A stretch of 64,000 nt of DNA from Saururus chinensis (taxonomy: Eukaryota > Streptophyta > Magnoliopsida > Piperales > Saururaceae), in contig CP141143.1 of assembly GCA_035235625.1 (NCBI GenBank), forward strand, positions 27,786,592 through 27,850,591, read 5' to 3'. The first letter of the stretch is position 1, and every line of letters begins with the position of its first letter. Below are positions 40,456 to 54,266 of the stretch, one piece after another. Made by a program: the position numbers and the translations under genes. The notes beneath the pieces are model-generated. The model saw only the letters and a program-made list of their open reading frames with translations. It was not told the origin of the DNA and ran no database searches.

Positions 40456-42461
40456 CCCCTCTTTCTTGTGTTTTTGTTTTGGGGCTGCGTGGCGTGATAC
40501 GCAGATGGACAGGATCTCCTCTATGAGGAAAGGTAGGAGACGACTTGGGAGTGATCGTGGAGACCCCTTATGTGACTTGTTTCCTTGTTTATGCTTTTAT
40601 GTTTAGAACGTTTATGTGTGGTTCTCATTTTGGTTTATGCTACATTATACATTTGTGTTGCTTAAGACCTATTTTGGAGCCTAGAGTGGGCTATGGATTA
40701 ACTTAGCATGTGGGTTTGAGATTTTTGTTTATTTTAGAGTTAAAGTAACTCTTTCATTTCTACTTATTTACTCTTGCTCAAAGTGGTGCATATACTCCAT
40801 AAGTTTGTTAGATTGCCCGTGATTAGGGCATAAGTCTTCCACTAAATCGTATCTTAATTTCCCTTGTCGCCCCCGTGCACTTGACCGGCCCTTGGACTGG
40901 GTTCGGCTAGGGTCGGGCAGTGCCGGGGCGTGACAATGGGTGTTTTGGAGCAGAAGTGCAGGAGGAATCATTCTAGGAGGATCAACGTGAATTCACGGTT
41001 GGCTTGCAAACCCTGTCATTATTTATTGTTAACATTTCATGAGCTTTATACTTTATTAAGTTTTGGCTAGTTTTTTAACGTATGCATGTCTAATTACCAT
41101 AGGATTTTACCATGTTTAGTGTAACAACGATAACTTCTCTTTCTGCTGATGTTACTGTCCCTTTTTTTGTTTAAATTGTAAGAAACTTGATCTTTATAAA
41201 GATTTTATCATGTTTTTCTAGAAGAAAATGTTCAAAGAACTGGTCTGGTCTATCTTTTTTTTCTAGTCATTGACAATACCGCTGACACATTGGTGATCGC
41301 GTTGATGATGGGAGAAAGATAAATTGTATCGGCACTGACATGATGAGTCTCGTTTGTGTTAAATGGTCACTAGTAGTGTAACTGATGCATCAATGGAGAA
41401 ATTGGTAAGTGGGCTTCCATAGCATATTTACTGCCAACAAGGGTTTACATGTTGATGGGATGTTGGTGGACATTGATGCCCTGGCCAATACTTCGGTAAA
41501 GTTACCGATGGTTCATTGGCGCTTGGAATTTCAACTATGTTTTCTGATGAAGTATATGTTATTTATCAGTAATACAATAGGATGGTTTTTGTGCATTTTG
41601 GATGCGTGAATTTATGATGTTATGCATGTATTATATTAGGATAGGGAAGCCTTATGCATGTGTGAATTCTTGTAGTTATCCCTTGACTATTGCATTTGGC
41701 ACTCAAGGATAAAGGATCCTATTGTCTAGTTGGTTCAAAAAGTGAGTCATTTTAGCCACGTAGATGGAAGGGTATGGTTTGAAACAAGATATGGTCTTTT
41801 GGCTCTCCAAGAGTGGGAGTTTATATATAGAGTCCTCCCATGACCTGGGAGTGAGGTTCGAATAGATCATAGCATTAAATGATGAATGGTCTAGCATAGC
41901 ATAAAACAATAGGTGTCGATGATCATGGAAGACCAGATGTCGACCACATGGGTCCATAAGCCCTTGTGGGTCTTCACTTCATGGCATGGATGGAGCTAGG
42001 CGTTGGCTTCATGGTAAGGCTGAAGTTGAGTTGTGGTAGCTCATAGTCTATTGAGGGTGGTTGGACTCCTATATATGCCTATTGAGTTTTAGAGAACCTC
42101 CGATTTTTTGGTATCTTTTTCCTTTAAGTCTAGTTGTGACTTTGGAAGGTATGATTGATATGTTTGGGTCTTTTTTGCAATATTTTGTTAGTTATTTATT
42201 TTTGTTTCACAATCCCACTTAGTATATTCATATACTCAACATCTGATGTGGTGTAGGTATTGTAGGTGGATGTGTCTTACTCTTGGGTTTTGGGCAGGCT
42301 GTAGTGAGGATTATTCTTGTAGCTTTAGTTCTTCCCTCTTTCTTTAGGTTTCTTATTTAGGCATGTGAGTCTATCATTTATTATTGTATTAGTTAAAGTA
42401 TTCTTGTGACATGCAAGTGCCTAATAGTATATCCTATGATTATTTTTATTTTAATGTGACA

Positions 42462-42999
42462 GATATTCTTAGCAATGTATATATGATATTATTCATAAAT
42501 CCTAGTTTGTAAAAATGAGTAGTCATGCTCCCAATGTTTATCGATCATTACAAAAATTTCTTAATTAATGATTATTCCGCTGCATCTTAGCAAGGATTTA
42601 TGGCATGTTTTCCAAAAAGAAAATCTAAAAGTCAAGTGCAAAATTGGGGACGAGATAGTCTCCCTCTTCCTACTATCAGGCATCCCTCTTTTCTCTCCCT
42701 TCCACCGACGCCTGTCCTCCCAGTTCCCACCGTTGGGCCTTCTTTTCCTACTAACGGGCCTCCCTCTTCTCTTCGCCGACCCTCCTTTTTCTTGCAACCA
42801 GGGCCTCCCTCTCCTCCCTCTAGCATTCCTCATATCATCAAATTCTTTTTTGCATTCAAATAAAACATGGTTGTAATATTAAACTTATGGCTATGGGGAA
42901 TGTTGATCTAGTTCACTTGTGCAATGTTGAATTGATTCTTATTGGATGAAGATTGATGTTTTCATGCCATTTATTTTTGTTGGTTTACATGGAAACTTC
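42462..42999. other. Intergenic, one GC-rich patch
   Basis: The patch 42650-42830 is rich in CCTCCC/CTTCC and gives overlapping open frames on both strands with biased composition (Pro/Ser or Arg/Gly). Not a convincing gene. Confidence 0.6.
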
Positions 43000-44165
43000 A
43001 GAATTGTATTGAAATTATTGTTCAATCATTCTTAGAATATTGCTGAAATGTTTCAGTAATATTGTCGAAGCTTGCCAAAAATATTAATCCACGTGTAATT
43101 TCTTTGTGTAACAAAAATAATATAATTTTAACTTGGAATATATAAAAATGATTAAGAATTTTGAATATAGTTGTGGAATCAAGCTTCAAAAATATTGCTC
43201 TAACATTTTGATATTATTGTTAAAATGTTTTAGTAATATTTCATAAACACTTCAACAATATTGTTGACAGTTTCCATGAATATTAATCCATGTGGAATTT
43301 CTTAGTGTAGCAAAAGATATATAATTGTAACTTGGAATATACGAAAAAGGATTAAGAAATTTGAATATAGTTGTTGAATCAAGCTTCAAAAATATTGTTC
43401 TAACATTTCAACAATATTCTAGAAACACCATCAATATTGTTGAAACGTTTCAACAATATTACTAAAGCTTGTCATGAATATTAATCCATGTGAAATTTCT
43501 TACAATAGCAGAAATAATATAATTTCAACTTGGAATATATGAAAAATGATTAAAATAATTAAATATAGTTACTGAATCAAGCTTTAGTAATATTGCTCTA
43601 ATGTTTTAGCAGTATTGCATAAACACTTCTGCAATATAATAATTTTAACTTGGAATATATGTAAAATTATTACAAAATTTGAATATAGTTATTGAATCAA
43701 GCTTTAACAATATTCTTGTAACATTTCAGCAATATTTGTAAAACGATTTATCAATATTGCGAAAAGACTTTGATAATTGCTAAAATGTTTTAGTAATATT
43801 ATCGAAGTTTGCTAACAATATTAATTTAAGTGGAATTTGTTAGTGTAGCAAAAGTTATTTAAATTCAAAAAATAATGTTAACTTGGAATATTTGTAAAAT
43901 AAATAATATTTTTGAATAATGTTGATAAATCAAACTTTAGCAATCTTATTGTAACGTTTGAGCAATATTGAGTAGGATTGTTGAAATTGAACCTTTCCAA
44001 ATTATTAAAAAATGATTTAAATTTAGAAATAATTCCAAGTTTGATTTTTTACAAATAATTGAGAAATATGAATGTATTTGTTGAATCAAGCTTCATCAAT
44101 ATTGTTGTAACTTTTCAAAATATTGTTGAATTGTTCAGTAATATTGCTGAAACATGTCCACGTAA
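43000..44165. repeat. AT-rich tandem array with AATATT palindromes
   Basis: About six irregular units of 120-230 bp, anchored by GAATCAAGCTT at 43176, 43376, 43574, 43694, a diverged copy near 43927, and 44083. Each has ACTTGGAATATATNNAAAA, GAATATAGTTGTTGAATCAA and CAATATT cores flanked by TTTCA/TGAAA. Units share order but have lost or gained sub-blocks. Confidence 0.8.
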
Positions 44166-44436
44166 CAATTATCATTCATCATGCCTTATATATTGATAGA
44201 TGAGTTATCCATACTTCCACACTAATAATGCACAAAAAAAAATTAACGGATCTGTAAGGGGTTGCTAATATAGTTACAAAGTTTAGTTCTACATAAAATA
44301 CAACTCAATCACTTCAAACAAGTTTTTATATGTCAGTAAAGCTAGATAAATATACAAGATCATACTAAGTCATGCTCATGTGAAGAACAATGTTGACAAT
44401 TGTACACCACTACTATGTTGGCCCATGGGGGAGTGG

Positions 44437-44578
44437 GGCACTTGAATTACTAGTTGTTGGTTGTCCTTCTTGGTTGGCGGCCTTGGTGATTTTTATCGGA
44501 TTTAAGCATCTCTTCCGATTGTAATTTGCATCCTCACACTTCCCACATTTTCTAGGTGCTTTTATGGGAGGCTATGAC
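44437..44578 (-). pseudogene. MULE transposase C-terminal zinc-knuckle relic
   Basis: Minus strand reads PPIKAPRKCGKCEDANYNRK then RCLNPIKITKAANQEGQP. This fits the CX2CX4HX4C knuckle near the C terminus of MuDR-type transposases (KCGKCGxxGHNxRxC), with Tyr in place of His. No transposase catalytic domain is seen upstream, so it is a fragment. Confidence 0.5.
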
Positions 44579-46940
44579 TCTCTAAAAATAATACAACAAT
44601 ATCATTGAAACATTACAACAATATCATTTAATTTTTAAAAAAATATGGTACCTCTTTATTCTCTACAACCCAGTGAGTAAAACCAACCCAAATGTGATTG
44701 GATCAAGTCTAGGGCCTTAAGCATATTTTGGTCGAATTGCACCTTGTGCCTCATCAAATGTTGGTGTGACACACCTTTTCAGGTCATGGAGGCCAAAATT
44801 TGTCACAACGGGATAGGACAGGAGGAAGCTCTATGAGAACTCCTAAAGTTCAACCCTTAGGGTTTAGACCTTGCTTAAGCTTCTTATAGGTTGGGCCTCG
44901 CTCCCATGTTGTGCTCCATAAGTTCTCGGGTCAAGGAAGAGGTAATATATTAGAAGGCGCTTTTAGAGAGGTGGGGAGATCCGTCATAAATAGATGAGAA
45001 GGCTTTTAGTGCTCAAGTTGGGAGATCTGTCTACCTTGGTTTTGGGTGCTCATATTGTTGGATGCAGGAGAAGGGAAAGAGGAACATTGTGGCTTTTTAC
45101 GAAAAGGAGGAAAATATCTTAAGAAGAGGTATTGTGGTCCATATGCAGGCAATATACAACATTTTGAAAAAAAATTGAGGTGATAAGAAAATAGCCCATC
45201 TATTCTAGGTAATTTGTAAAACACCCAAGAAATCATTCTATGACTTGTATTAATAGATTTATCTTAAACTAAAGTTCAAACATGAGACCTGATCCATGAT
45301 TCAAATTGGCCAACTCTCTTTTTTTATAAAGATCTCAAGTCAATCTTTATAGCATTTAACATTAGCACATTTTTTGGAGAAGACATGAAATTAATTTGCT
45401 ACAATATTTTATGATATAGCTTATTAGGACAGGTGTATGATTGGAGATTGGAAGTGCCAGCATAAATGTATGATTTACAGAATTGTCAACTAACCCCTTA
45501 TCATTGAAAAATATTCTTAAATAAGATAGGTACACCTCACATTAAACAAATGATTTACTTCAAGTCCCTAAAAACATATTGAATCAAACTAAATAACTTT
45601 CAACCCAATCCAAGATAAGTCAATAAAAATTCATTCATATAGGCAACATTAATATCTATACATTTACAAAAATAAGAGAATCTAGATAAATTCTATTTCT
45701 TACAACTTTTGCTTCTAGTTAAAAGAATTTTATTAATTTGAAAAAGACTAAAGAATGCCATGAATACATTTGAACAGATTGGAGCTACTTTGATTTCTAT
45801 TTTTTGTATTATGGGAATAAGATTTGACTCAATTTTGGCTAGTCTTGCACCAAAAAACTGTCCATGAACCTATCACATTAGCAATACTCCTCATACCTAG
45901 TAAGCATTTTGAAAACTCATTTGTTTACATATAAGTTATACATATCACATTGAAACTCAATCTTTACATTAAGAAATTTGCCAAAATCAAATGTCAAACA
46001 ATTCTTTCCCCCCAAAAAATATGTCAATCTTTTATTCTAGTTGGATCACGATTTGATCTTATGCTCCATTTAAAATCACGGTCAAAATCAAGAAGTTTTC
46101 TTGAAACTAAGAAACATGGTCAAAACATTGAATGTCTCAATTAGCTAACAATCTTACAAAATTTGATACCACTAGAAAAAATTCTCTCCACATATTATGT
46201 TGATGGAGAGGACAAGAAGGGGGTAGATGATGAAGAATATTACCACAATAAGCAATTTCTTGGAGCCAAGATTCTCATTTGATAAGGTAGGTTTCATATA
46301 AACTAAGGGCAATTATGCCTTGAGCAAAGATAATTTTGAATGGTTGATCTCCCTAAATTCTTTAGATTTCTTATAAGCCGCAAATATTTGAGTTCAAAAG
46401 GTAACCCTAGATGAGAGGGAGGAAGGGAAGGGATGAACAAGGTTAAGAGTATTATAGACTAAGTCTTCATTCACCCTACTTGAATTTGTGATTGGTGCAT
46501 AGAAATAAATCAAATGCAATGCTACTCAAATTGAATGTTCATAATGTAAGAAACCTTGTCTAAGATGGAAATGAGCATGAACAAATTTAAAATGGAAACT
46601 TGGAACAAGTGTTCAATAAGATGACTAAACAATTTTGCAAGTATAAGTGCTAGCTTTGATCCTAGCTTAAGTCTATAAGTTCAATTGAAATCCTCCCGTT
46701 AAACTCTTTGATAGACATAGTGTTGGCTTAGTACATCATTAACTGATACAATGTTGATCTATGATGCAAAATTGAGTGTGAGTCCACCACCACCAATTGA
46801 TAAATTATGGATTCTCTATGGTGTTAGGTCACCTCCACACCATGTTGATTGACCTATAGTTGGTCTTTCTATTGCTAGTTATCAATGAACCGATCCTTAG
46901 TATATTGTTCATTTATAAGTTGTCTCAACAATTTCCTTTC
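44579..46940. other. Repeat-derived sequence without assignable features
   Basis: An LTR-like start TGTGACACACC occurs at about 44766, but no partner end was found. No coding region. Confidence 0.5.
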
Positions 46941-46943
46941 CAT

Positions 46944-46961
46944 GTTGATATCAGAGTCAAT
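46944..46961 (+). other. Possible copia primer-binding site
   Basis: GTTGATATCAGAGTCAATG resembles the TGGTATCAGAGC tRNA-Met primer site found just after plant copia 5' LTRs. No LTR pair or gag could be tied to it. Confidence 0.3.
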
Positions 46962-49900
46962 GATGTGTTTTTGGGTCCCTCATGAGTAAACTTTTGTGTT
47001 TAGTTGATTTAAGTAGGAGCTACAATTTTTAATAACTAAGATGGTTATTTCAATTTTTTTGATCTAGTGATTAAACAACATGAGAGTGATTATCAAGTAA
47101 TTTTGATCACACATATAGCTTAATTCAATTGTTGATTAATTTGAGGTTGAATTTCTAGCAAAAGGAGATTTGAGTGCATTTATGCAAGATTGTTCATGCA
47201 TTCAAACACATCTTTGTACACAATGATATGCACTTTGTCCATTGGATGAAGTTAATTTGGAAGTTAGTTTGGAAATAACATCATTTTGTCCATTTGATTG
47301 ACTCCTTTCTAGTTTGTTCACTCGATTGCAAAATAGATTGTGATTGACATGCATTGTTTGCATGTTCAAATAGTAGTCCATAGGACTTTGCTTTCATATA
47401 TGAAACTTGTCAAATTTGAGTCTTGCATCACGATACTATAAATATTAGAGACATTAGCAAGAATGCACACAAATACTGCATGCAAATATAAATTAGATAA
47501 GAAAAACTAAAACAAATTGAAAATGAAGTATGTATTGAGCAACAGTTTCCCTTTCATGCTATAGTTATAATACATGCTTTTAGGATCAAAATGATCAGAA
47601 ATTATACATTCATATAGTTATAAACATTATACTAACCCATATATACTCGTAGTAGGCAACTCAACTCTAAATCTTATAATCTTAATATTATGTCTTAGGT
47701 TGGTGAAGACATTGGTGTCGAAAGACTTTGCACCGTGGTGTGTTTTATTCATATTCAAGACGAGTTTGGCGGAGGGTTTGATTTGATAGAGCATGTTGGG
47801 AGTTTTCCAATGGCATAAAAAATACAAGAATCCAAACACGTGTAATATAGGTAAAAATGCAAAAATGTATTATAGTAAAGTGTATTATATATGTGGGACC
47901 CAAAAAAATTTAAAAAAACATACTCGTGTCGATCTCATTTAATAGAGATCGTCAATGGCTTTCCACCAATACAAAGAATGCACAAATTAGAGTTCAAGGG
48001 TGCAAGATATAATCTTACAAAGTTAAAAACAACATAACATAAAAAGTATGGCCCATGTCGTTTTAGAAACTAATATTAGGTTGACATTGACAACCACCTA
48101 AAAGAATCTAAATAAATTGTTTTACTAAATTACCATCATATCACACACTAATTCCAACTTGTATTAAGTGGCATTATAGGAAAATATGAGGATAATATAC
48201 AAAATTTGGCAAAAATCTATTTTCATTCAATTGTCTTTAAAGGGTAAGTATAATATCTTGTGAGGGAACACCATACTTCCACAATCGAAGGAATATTTTT
48301 GAGTTGTTGTGATAAAACTTGTGTTCATGTAGTAAGATCTATTTCATCAGGGTTTGTCGTTGAGAATCAGCTCTAGCATGAAAGGTGAGGCAATTCATAC
48401 ACCATGAATAGTTTACTTTTCATTGAGTTTACAATTTGGTGTGAGGCTAGATTGTAGTTTGATCATCGAGTGAGAGCCCTAAAGAATGTGCTAACAATAT
48501 TTTACACAGATCCTGGAGTTAATCACGACAGACGATAGGCATCTTGGAGTCATTCGTAGGCTATAGGAGGACAAGTTAGCCAGTGATAAGAGGTTGACAC
48601 ATTGTACAAGTCAAGTTGGTCATTTGGTAATGTATGCATCAACTCCTTTTATTAGTTTATTGATTTGACTGGACAAGCTCTCAATAGTCTTTCCCAAATT
48701 GAGTGTAAAATGGGTTGAAGATGATTATCTTATTGGTATTGAGTTTGTCAACCCTTTAGGACTGAGACTAACACTACTAATACTATTTTAAATTGTATTC
48801 CAAGTTCTATTTCAAATGAGGATACTTAAAGATACATGTCAATTGACGAGAATTGTTGATGCTAACAAAATCAAGCATATTTTTAAGGTGGCCTATCATG
48901 ACACCCAAAGAACTTGCAGGGGGCCCAATTTTCTCACATGCAACTTTCAGTTCAAGTTCTACATGGTCATCTCATCGGAGATGGAACTTTTCAGTTTGCT
49001 AGATCCAATCTTACGTAGTCAAGCTAATCAGCAATCTACAACGTCGATAAAAATCCTGGGCTAAGGGCAGCTCACTCATGAACACTATGAAAAAATGATG
49101 AAAAGGTGGTTGTCATCATTTTGTAGAAAGTTCACAAATCATCTAACAACTTACTAAGAATACATAAGGCAATAGCATACATAAACTTTGACTAATGGTG
49201 CATGATAGTTGGCATTAGTTGAGACGGCATCGCAGGGGTGAGCCCCTTGATTGAGTTGTTAAGGAGGTTAGAGATGAGGTAGTCGCACAAGAAGTGGGAG
49301 TTAGAAATATTTCTAGCAACCACAAAATAGAAGGAATGAGGAGTAAAGGATCACAATACAAAGGAGGGGTATATCAAAGCTGGGTAGGAAGAAGATGAAG
49401 TAGGAGGGAAGAGATTCCCACAGTGAGAAGAAGATCACCGGTGAAATAATGAGTAATTAAATTTATTGTTTATTCCCTCTTTAATATGATGCACTCTAAA
49501 TAGTAAGACAAATGGGGGCCCCTATAACTTGGGTGCCCTACAACTTTCTTGTATGTAAGGATAATTTGCCTATTTTTAACTGGGAGTGTCATTTGTAATT
49601 TTCTATTAATGATCACTACACCACCACCAAACTCTTTACTATGGGTCCACCCACCTCACTCTTTATCCAAGGATATAGATAGTGTAGGTACGAAGAAAAC
49701 AATTTTAAACAAAAGATGATTGCCAACCTGGGCACATTTTTTTGTTGTAAGATGGGAAATTGAGGGATGAGTCGTTCAAGGCATTTCTGATGGACTGGAA
49801 ATGTTGGGGGGGGGGGGGGGTAGAGGGTTGTTCTAATGCCTTATATTTTTTGTTAGAATACATGTGACCATATCTATTGTATTGACTTATTTTGATGTAC

Positions 49901-49990
49901 AAAATAGTGCCAAATTGATGTGTAATTTGAGTCATAGGATAGATTGGTTGTTGTTCAAGAACACATGGTGAAGATAAAGTAGATCAAAAG
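46962..49990. other. Intergenic, nothing recognised
   Basis: AT-rich with only short open frames. A 15 nt G tract lies at 49806-49820. Confidence 0.6.
49806..49820. repeat. Poly-G tract, 15 nt
   Basis: Uninterrupted run of G in otherwise AT-rich DNA; likely length-variable and error-prone in sequencing. Confidence 0.9.
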
Positions 49991-49999
49991 ACTCAGATG

Positions 50000-52340
50000 T
50001 GTTTTGGCAGGAAAAAACACATACACACATATTACATTCGTATTACATTCGTGTACTTGGGATAATGAAATTATCATATTAGAGTGTGAGAAAGATTTTT
50101 GGAGACTTTTGGACAAAAATTGTGTTTTTGTTCATCAATATAGATCACCCTATTGATCGGCCTTGAATGTTTTCACAAGGTGCTTCGGAACACAAAACCA
50201 AATCGTTAGGTGGCTATATCAATCACTCATATGAAAGATTAATCGCTTGGTGGAAAGATCGATCAAATACTATTTAAAAGGAGTCTAATAACCTAAACGA
50301 TTGAAAGAAGGTTCAAAGGATCAACCATATATAGATCGAACAAGCTCCAGTTTCTTAATCAATATACCATTTGAAAAATGGATCAATTGATTGACCCTAT
50401 GTGGTCAAACAATACAGGGAACAATCGATTACTATATTTCTTAGTTTCCTAAAATAGGCTATTTCGAGTTGAATGAGATTTGTTTTATATGTCAAACAAC
50501 TTAACTGACATAGTTGTCTATTTAAGTGGTGTTTTGGACTTGGGAAAAGAAGAGGAAAGCCATTTTTAATATAGAGAGAGATTAGTGACTTTACTCTATT
50601 GAGCTTTGAGTGATTAGAGCTTTCCATTGGTTTTTGAAGATCAATTTAATTAGACAAGAAATGGATCCTACAATTGTTCAATTCATCAATAGTTGTTAGA
50701 GAGTTTATACACAAACACACAACACAACAGTTGTTGAAGGAACTTTTCATACAGGGACTTTGAAGATTCAGTCAAAGAGGGTTTGATTGGTGGTTGTGTA
50801 TTGAAGATGGAAAAGATCAAGCTCGAAGGGAAAAGTATCAAGGACATGTTTTGGTGGACAATAATTCAGCAAGAGAAGGGACTTCTAATTTGGGTAGAGA
50901 TTGGTAGTTTGAGTCTTGTAAGCTCTTACTTCATAGTATATTGATTCAACCCAAAGGACTGTCTAATTGTGGTTTTTTCTAGATTTAGGTTTCCATGTAA
51001 AAATTGTTGTGTTGGTATTGTTGCATGCTTGATAGATTAACTTGCACTAGTTTATTCCATTTTAGTTTCTTGTGTTTTGAGGCTACAAGTTTTACTTCTT
51101 TGCCTTAGCTAAGTATTTGAACTAGAGACATTTTGGAGATCTTCTAAGTATAGATACTAAGTTCCCAATTAGTAGTTGAGGGTTTTGTTTTGATCTTGTG
51201 ATATTTATTGTTTTTGCTATCAAAGTTGCATACTTCCTTGTTGATTGTGCCTAAAGTAATTGCTTTTTTATTGTGTGTGTTCTCTAGAGTTTACTTTTAT
51301 AATGTTTTCAATTTGCTCATAATTGTGTTGTGATTGATTGCTTCATCATGCCTTTTATTTTCTAGTGACATTGAGGAATTAGATCATTAAACTCTTAAAG
51401 TCATTGGTTGAGGTAAAAGGATGATGAAACTTGAGAAAATTATCAAATCAAATGAGAAGAAAATTGAGCAAATTTCTATGTCAAAAGTCTAATTAGCTGT
51501 TAAGCAATAATTAGAGAAAGAAGTTAAAAATTTGAAGATTGAACTTGAGAAAGAGATTAAAAAATCTAGGTTTTTAGAGATTGAACTTAAGTCTACTAAT
51601 TAAGAAGCTAATGAACTCAAATATGAGAAGACAAGTCTTATTGAAAAGATAAGTTTCTTAGAGAATGAGGTTCATGAGAAATTATAGATAAATACATCAT
51701 GCTTGAAAAAAATTGAACATCTAGGTAATGATTTAAGGGCTTCTCAAGAAAAATTGAAACTTTCACCTTACCAAAAGAAAAATTCTATAAGATATATTGA
51801 ACATGAGAAAAATAGTAGTGATAAAAGATGACTGGGATTTAATGAGGTTTAATAGTGTCAATAAATTTGCTCACTAGGAAAGATAATCACATGTCAAAAC
51901 CAAAAGAAATTCCTAAGAATCAAAGTCCAAAATCTAATCTTACGAAGAGTCATCAAAAGAGCAAAAATAAGAAGTCCTTTTGTATTAGACAAATTCTTGC
52001 TATGAAGCACAACCTAAATCACCTTAGTAGACATGTCATAAAAAATCCATTACTAATAAAAATTGTGTGTCTTCAAACTTGATTAATTTGCCTAAGACAA
52101 GGAAAGAGAAGATGTCAAATAAGTCATTTAGACCTCCCATGAATTCTCAAATCACTTGACTTACGAATAAGACAATTCCGGTCAAGAAGAACTCTACACC
52201 CACTTACATACCTAAGAACACTCCACATGTTAATAAAAAGAAAACTAATATGGTTTGGATACAAAAGGAAGTCTTAGAGGCCCTTAGGATACAAGTTGGG
52301 AAGAAGGATTACTCACCATCCTTGAAACCCTTAGAATGCT
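50000..52340 (+). pseudogene. Decayed copia-like element: LTR-like leader and gag coiled-coil
   Basis: 51420-51780 reads as a Lys/Glu/Leu-rich coiled coil (EKEVKNLKIELEKEIKKSRF, SLIEKISFLENEV) with in-frame stops, typical of the C-terminal gag part of SIRE-type copia elements. 52240-52300 reads NMVWIQKEVLEALRIQ, like the KMVWVPK-type junction after gag. 50100-51350 has LTR-like features, including ATCGAT clusters and an AGAGAGAGATTAGTG leader, but its ends were not found. Frameshifts and stops make it non-functional. Confidence 0.5.
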
Positions 52341-53058
52341 TAAGAATTGGATTTATAAGCAAAGGGTGTCACTTTTTAAAATAAAGATATTTTCAAAATT
52401 GTCATTGATTTAATTCTTTCAATCATTTGTGAAAAAAATTAAAGTTTTTGTTTTAATTGATGTCTTTCATGGTTACATGAAAAGGAAATGGATAAACACA
52501 AAAATAGAATTGATTTTATGCACTTTGAAATAGATGCATTGGTGTTTAGTTTGTTTTTGTGTTTATGTTCAACTAATGTCACGCCCGAGGTTTTTCCACA
52601 CATTTAATTAAAAATTTTGCAAATCTTTTATTTCAAAATACCAATGTAAATCAAATAAACCAACAAAATTCAAAACATGTGAAAATAATTTTTGTAAATT
52701 AATTTAACATACGACAAAACTAAAATTCTTAGGCGTGACCTGAAACGAAAACATATAAGTACAACCCGCCATGACCATGGTCTTTAAAAACAACAAACCC
52801 CAGGCCTTTCTGAGTACAAGTTCTTCAATAGTCAAAGTTCTATTTCATACATATATGCACAAGTTCAGAAAATAAAACATTTCTCTCACCTTAAACAATA
52901 CATTAGATCATGACACTAAGATCCACATAGCATCACTACGATTTTGCTGCACTCTAGGTCGAGGAAGAATTGTCCACCATGGGAGAAAATCCAGTCTCAA
53001 CAACTATCGATCGACCTGCCTGAAAAAGCCTCCGGACAAAGGGGCTAAAAAGATAGGG

Positions 53059-53076
53059 TGAGTATTTTCATACTCA
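53059..53076 (-). other. LTR hairpin TGAGTAT-N4-ATACTCA
   Basis: Perfect 7 bp stem with a 4 nt loop, adjacent to CCC when read on the minus strand, 482 nt from the LTR 3' end. Same stem as 62693-62710. Confidence 0.8.
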
Positions 53077-53239
53077 GAAGGAAAATACCCAGTAGGGGAA
53101 ATATAAATCAATGAACTCCGTAAGTTCATATATAGATGCTTCCATGCAATCACACATGAAGCAAAAAGAATAAGAAATACAAATATGGTCACTTATACAA
53201 ATCATCGTACAAGCTGAACTTACACTTACTCATAAATCA

Positions 53240-53540
53240 TGCTCTTACACTTACACTCTGAATTAGTCTTATTAGCTTACTCGTACAAATGTACGCATAC
53301 ACTTACCACATACACATACTCGTACGACCTTATTCGTACGAACTCACTTGTACAACCTTACTCGTACAATCTTACTCTTACACATAAACGTACTCTTGCA
53401 TCTTCCTTAGAAGCTTACACTTACACTTACGCTTATCCTTACACTTACACTTACACTTATGCATACCGACTGAATCAAAGTCTCACAAACTTACTCATAC
53501 AACATACTCATACTCATAAACTTACTTTTACTATCGTACA
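53240..53540. repeat. CTTACAC / CTTACTC simple-sequence region
   Basis: Long run of imperfect TTACAC, TTACTC and CGTACAA units; explains the 111-codon open frame here. Confidence 0.8.
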
Positions 53541-53760
53541 CATACTACCGACAATTGAAGCTCATTATAATTAATAAGCTCCAGCGTCGGAAAGGAAGGG
53601 AATGCCACTAGGGCGTCACCTTAACCTTCAGGGAACAACTAGACACTATGGACTTTTCAGAAGGCAAGGCACACCTATGCTCATGGGGCACAAGATCAAA
53701 CAGGTAAGAGTAGATCCATGATACTACTTACCTGAGCGCGCAAATGCCCACTCTCTGGGG

Positions 53761-53910
53761 CCATATAGTGCCAACAAGGGCCATACAGTGCCAACTAGGG
53801 GCAGAAAACATACAGTGCCACTCTTGGGCAGGAATCTTACAGTGTCACTCTTGGGCAGAACATATAGTGCCATCTGTAGGCAGAAAACATACAGAGCCCA
53901 TGAAGGGTGG
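53761..53910. repeat. Degenerate ~30 bp tandem repeat
   Basis: Repeated ACATACAGTGCCA plus CTNNGGGCAGAA units, about five copies. Confidence 0.75.
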
Positions 53911-54266
53911 AAACTTACAATAATCTCAACAGAGCATCAAACGTCTGGGCCGAAATACAGCACCAAGACTAAATTCCACAGGAAAACACCATGGCTAGAC
54001 TAGAAAGGACGCTCAGTCGATTACTTATCGACTGGCACAAAATGGAACTTAATCCGTCAAAAACCCTTAGTCTCAACCTCACAACATTATCAAATTAGGG
54101 TTACTTACCATTCAAGTTTATATTAGGTAACTTATGCATGCACAATTATGCTCGGAACGACTTCTGTCTTACAATCTTCAGCCAACAAGGCTAGAAATAC
54201 TCCCATTCAGAAGTTCCAATCCACAAAGGTAGCATTCTTTCCTTAACTCATCCCCCACCCTTACAC

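Larger units (their letters stand above)
37542..40935 (+). mobile_element. Solo LTR, 3.4 kb (chromovirus-like)
   Basis: Starts TGTAAGATCCCTGATC, ends GCCGGGGCGTGACA, with the exact 5 bp duplication ATGGG (37537-37541 and 40936-40940). Contains a TATA box (37950), three separate tandem-repeat blocks (38632-38803, 39768-40055, 40112-40282) and the conserved hairpin at 40440-40455. No gag or pol sequence. The GGGGCGTGACA end resembles Tekay/Del-type chromovirus LTRs; lineage is inferred from termini only. Confidence 0.87.
37244..42461 (+). mobile_element. Interrupted LTR (outer), ~1.8 kb without its insert
   Basis: Starts TGTGACACCCC at 37244 and ends TTTAATGTGACA at 42461. A TATA-like box TATTTATA lies at about 37468 and a TAGTATA-TTCA-TATACT hairpin at 42220-42236, the same layout as the other LTRs. 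Split by a 3.4 kb solo LTR at 37542-40935. Flanking 5-mers differ (GGCCT and GATAT), so there is no target-site duplication; it may derive from recombination between elements, or one end may be misplaced. Confidence 0.55.

Noticed and set aside
42561-42876. Arg/Gly-rich or Pro-rich small proteins on either strand
   Set aside because: Pyrimidine-biased patch gives open frames on both strands; no start context, splice or family support.
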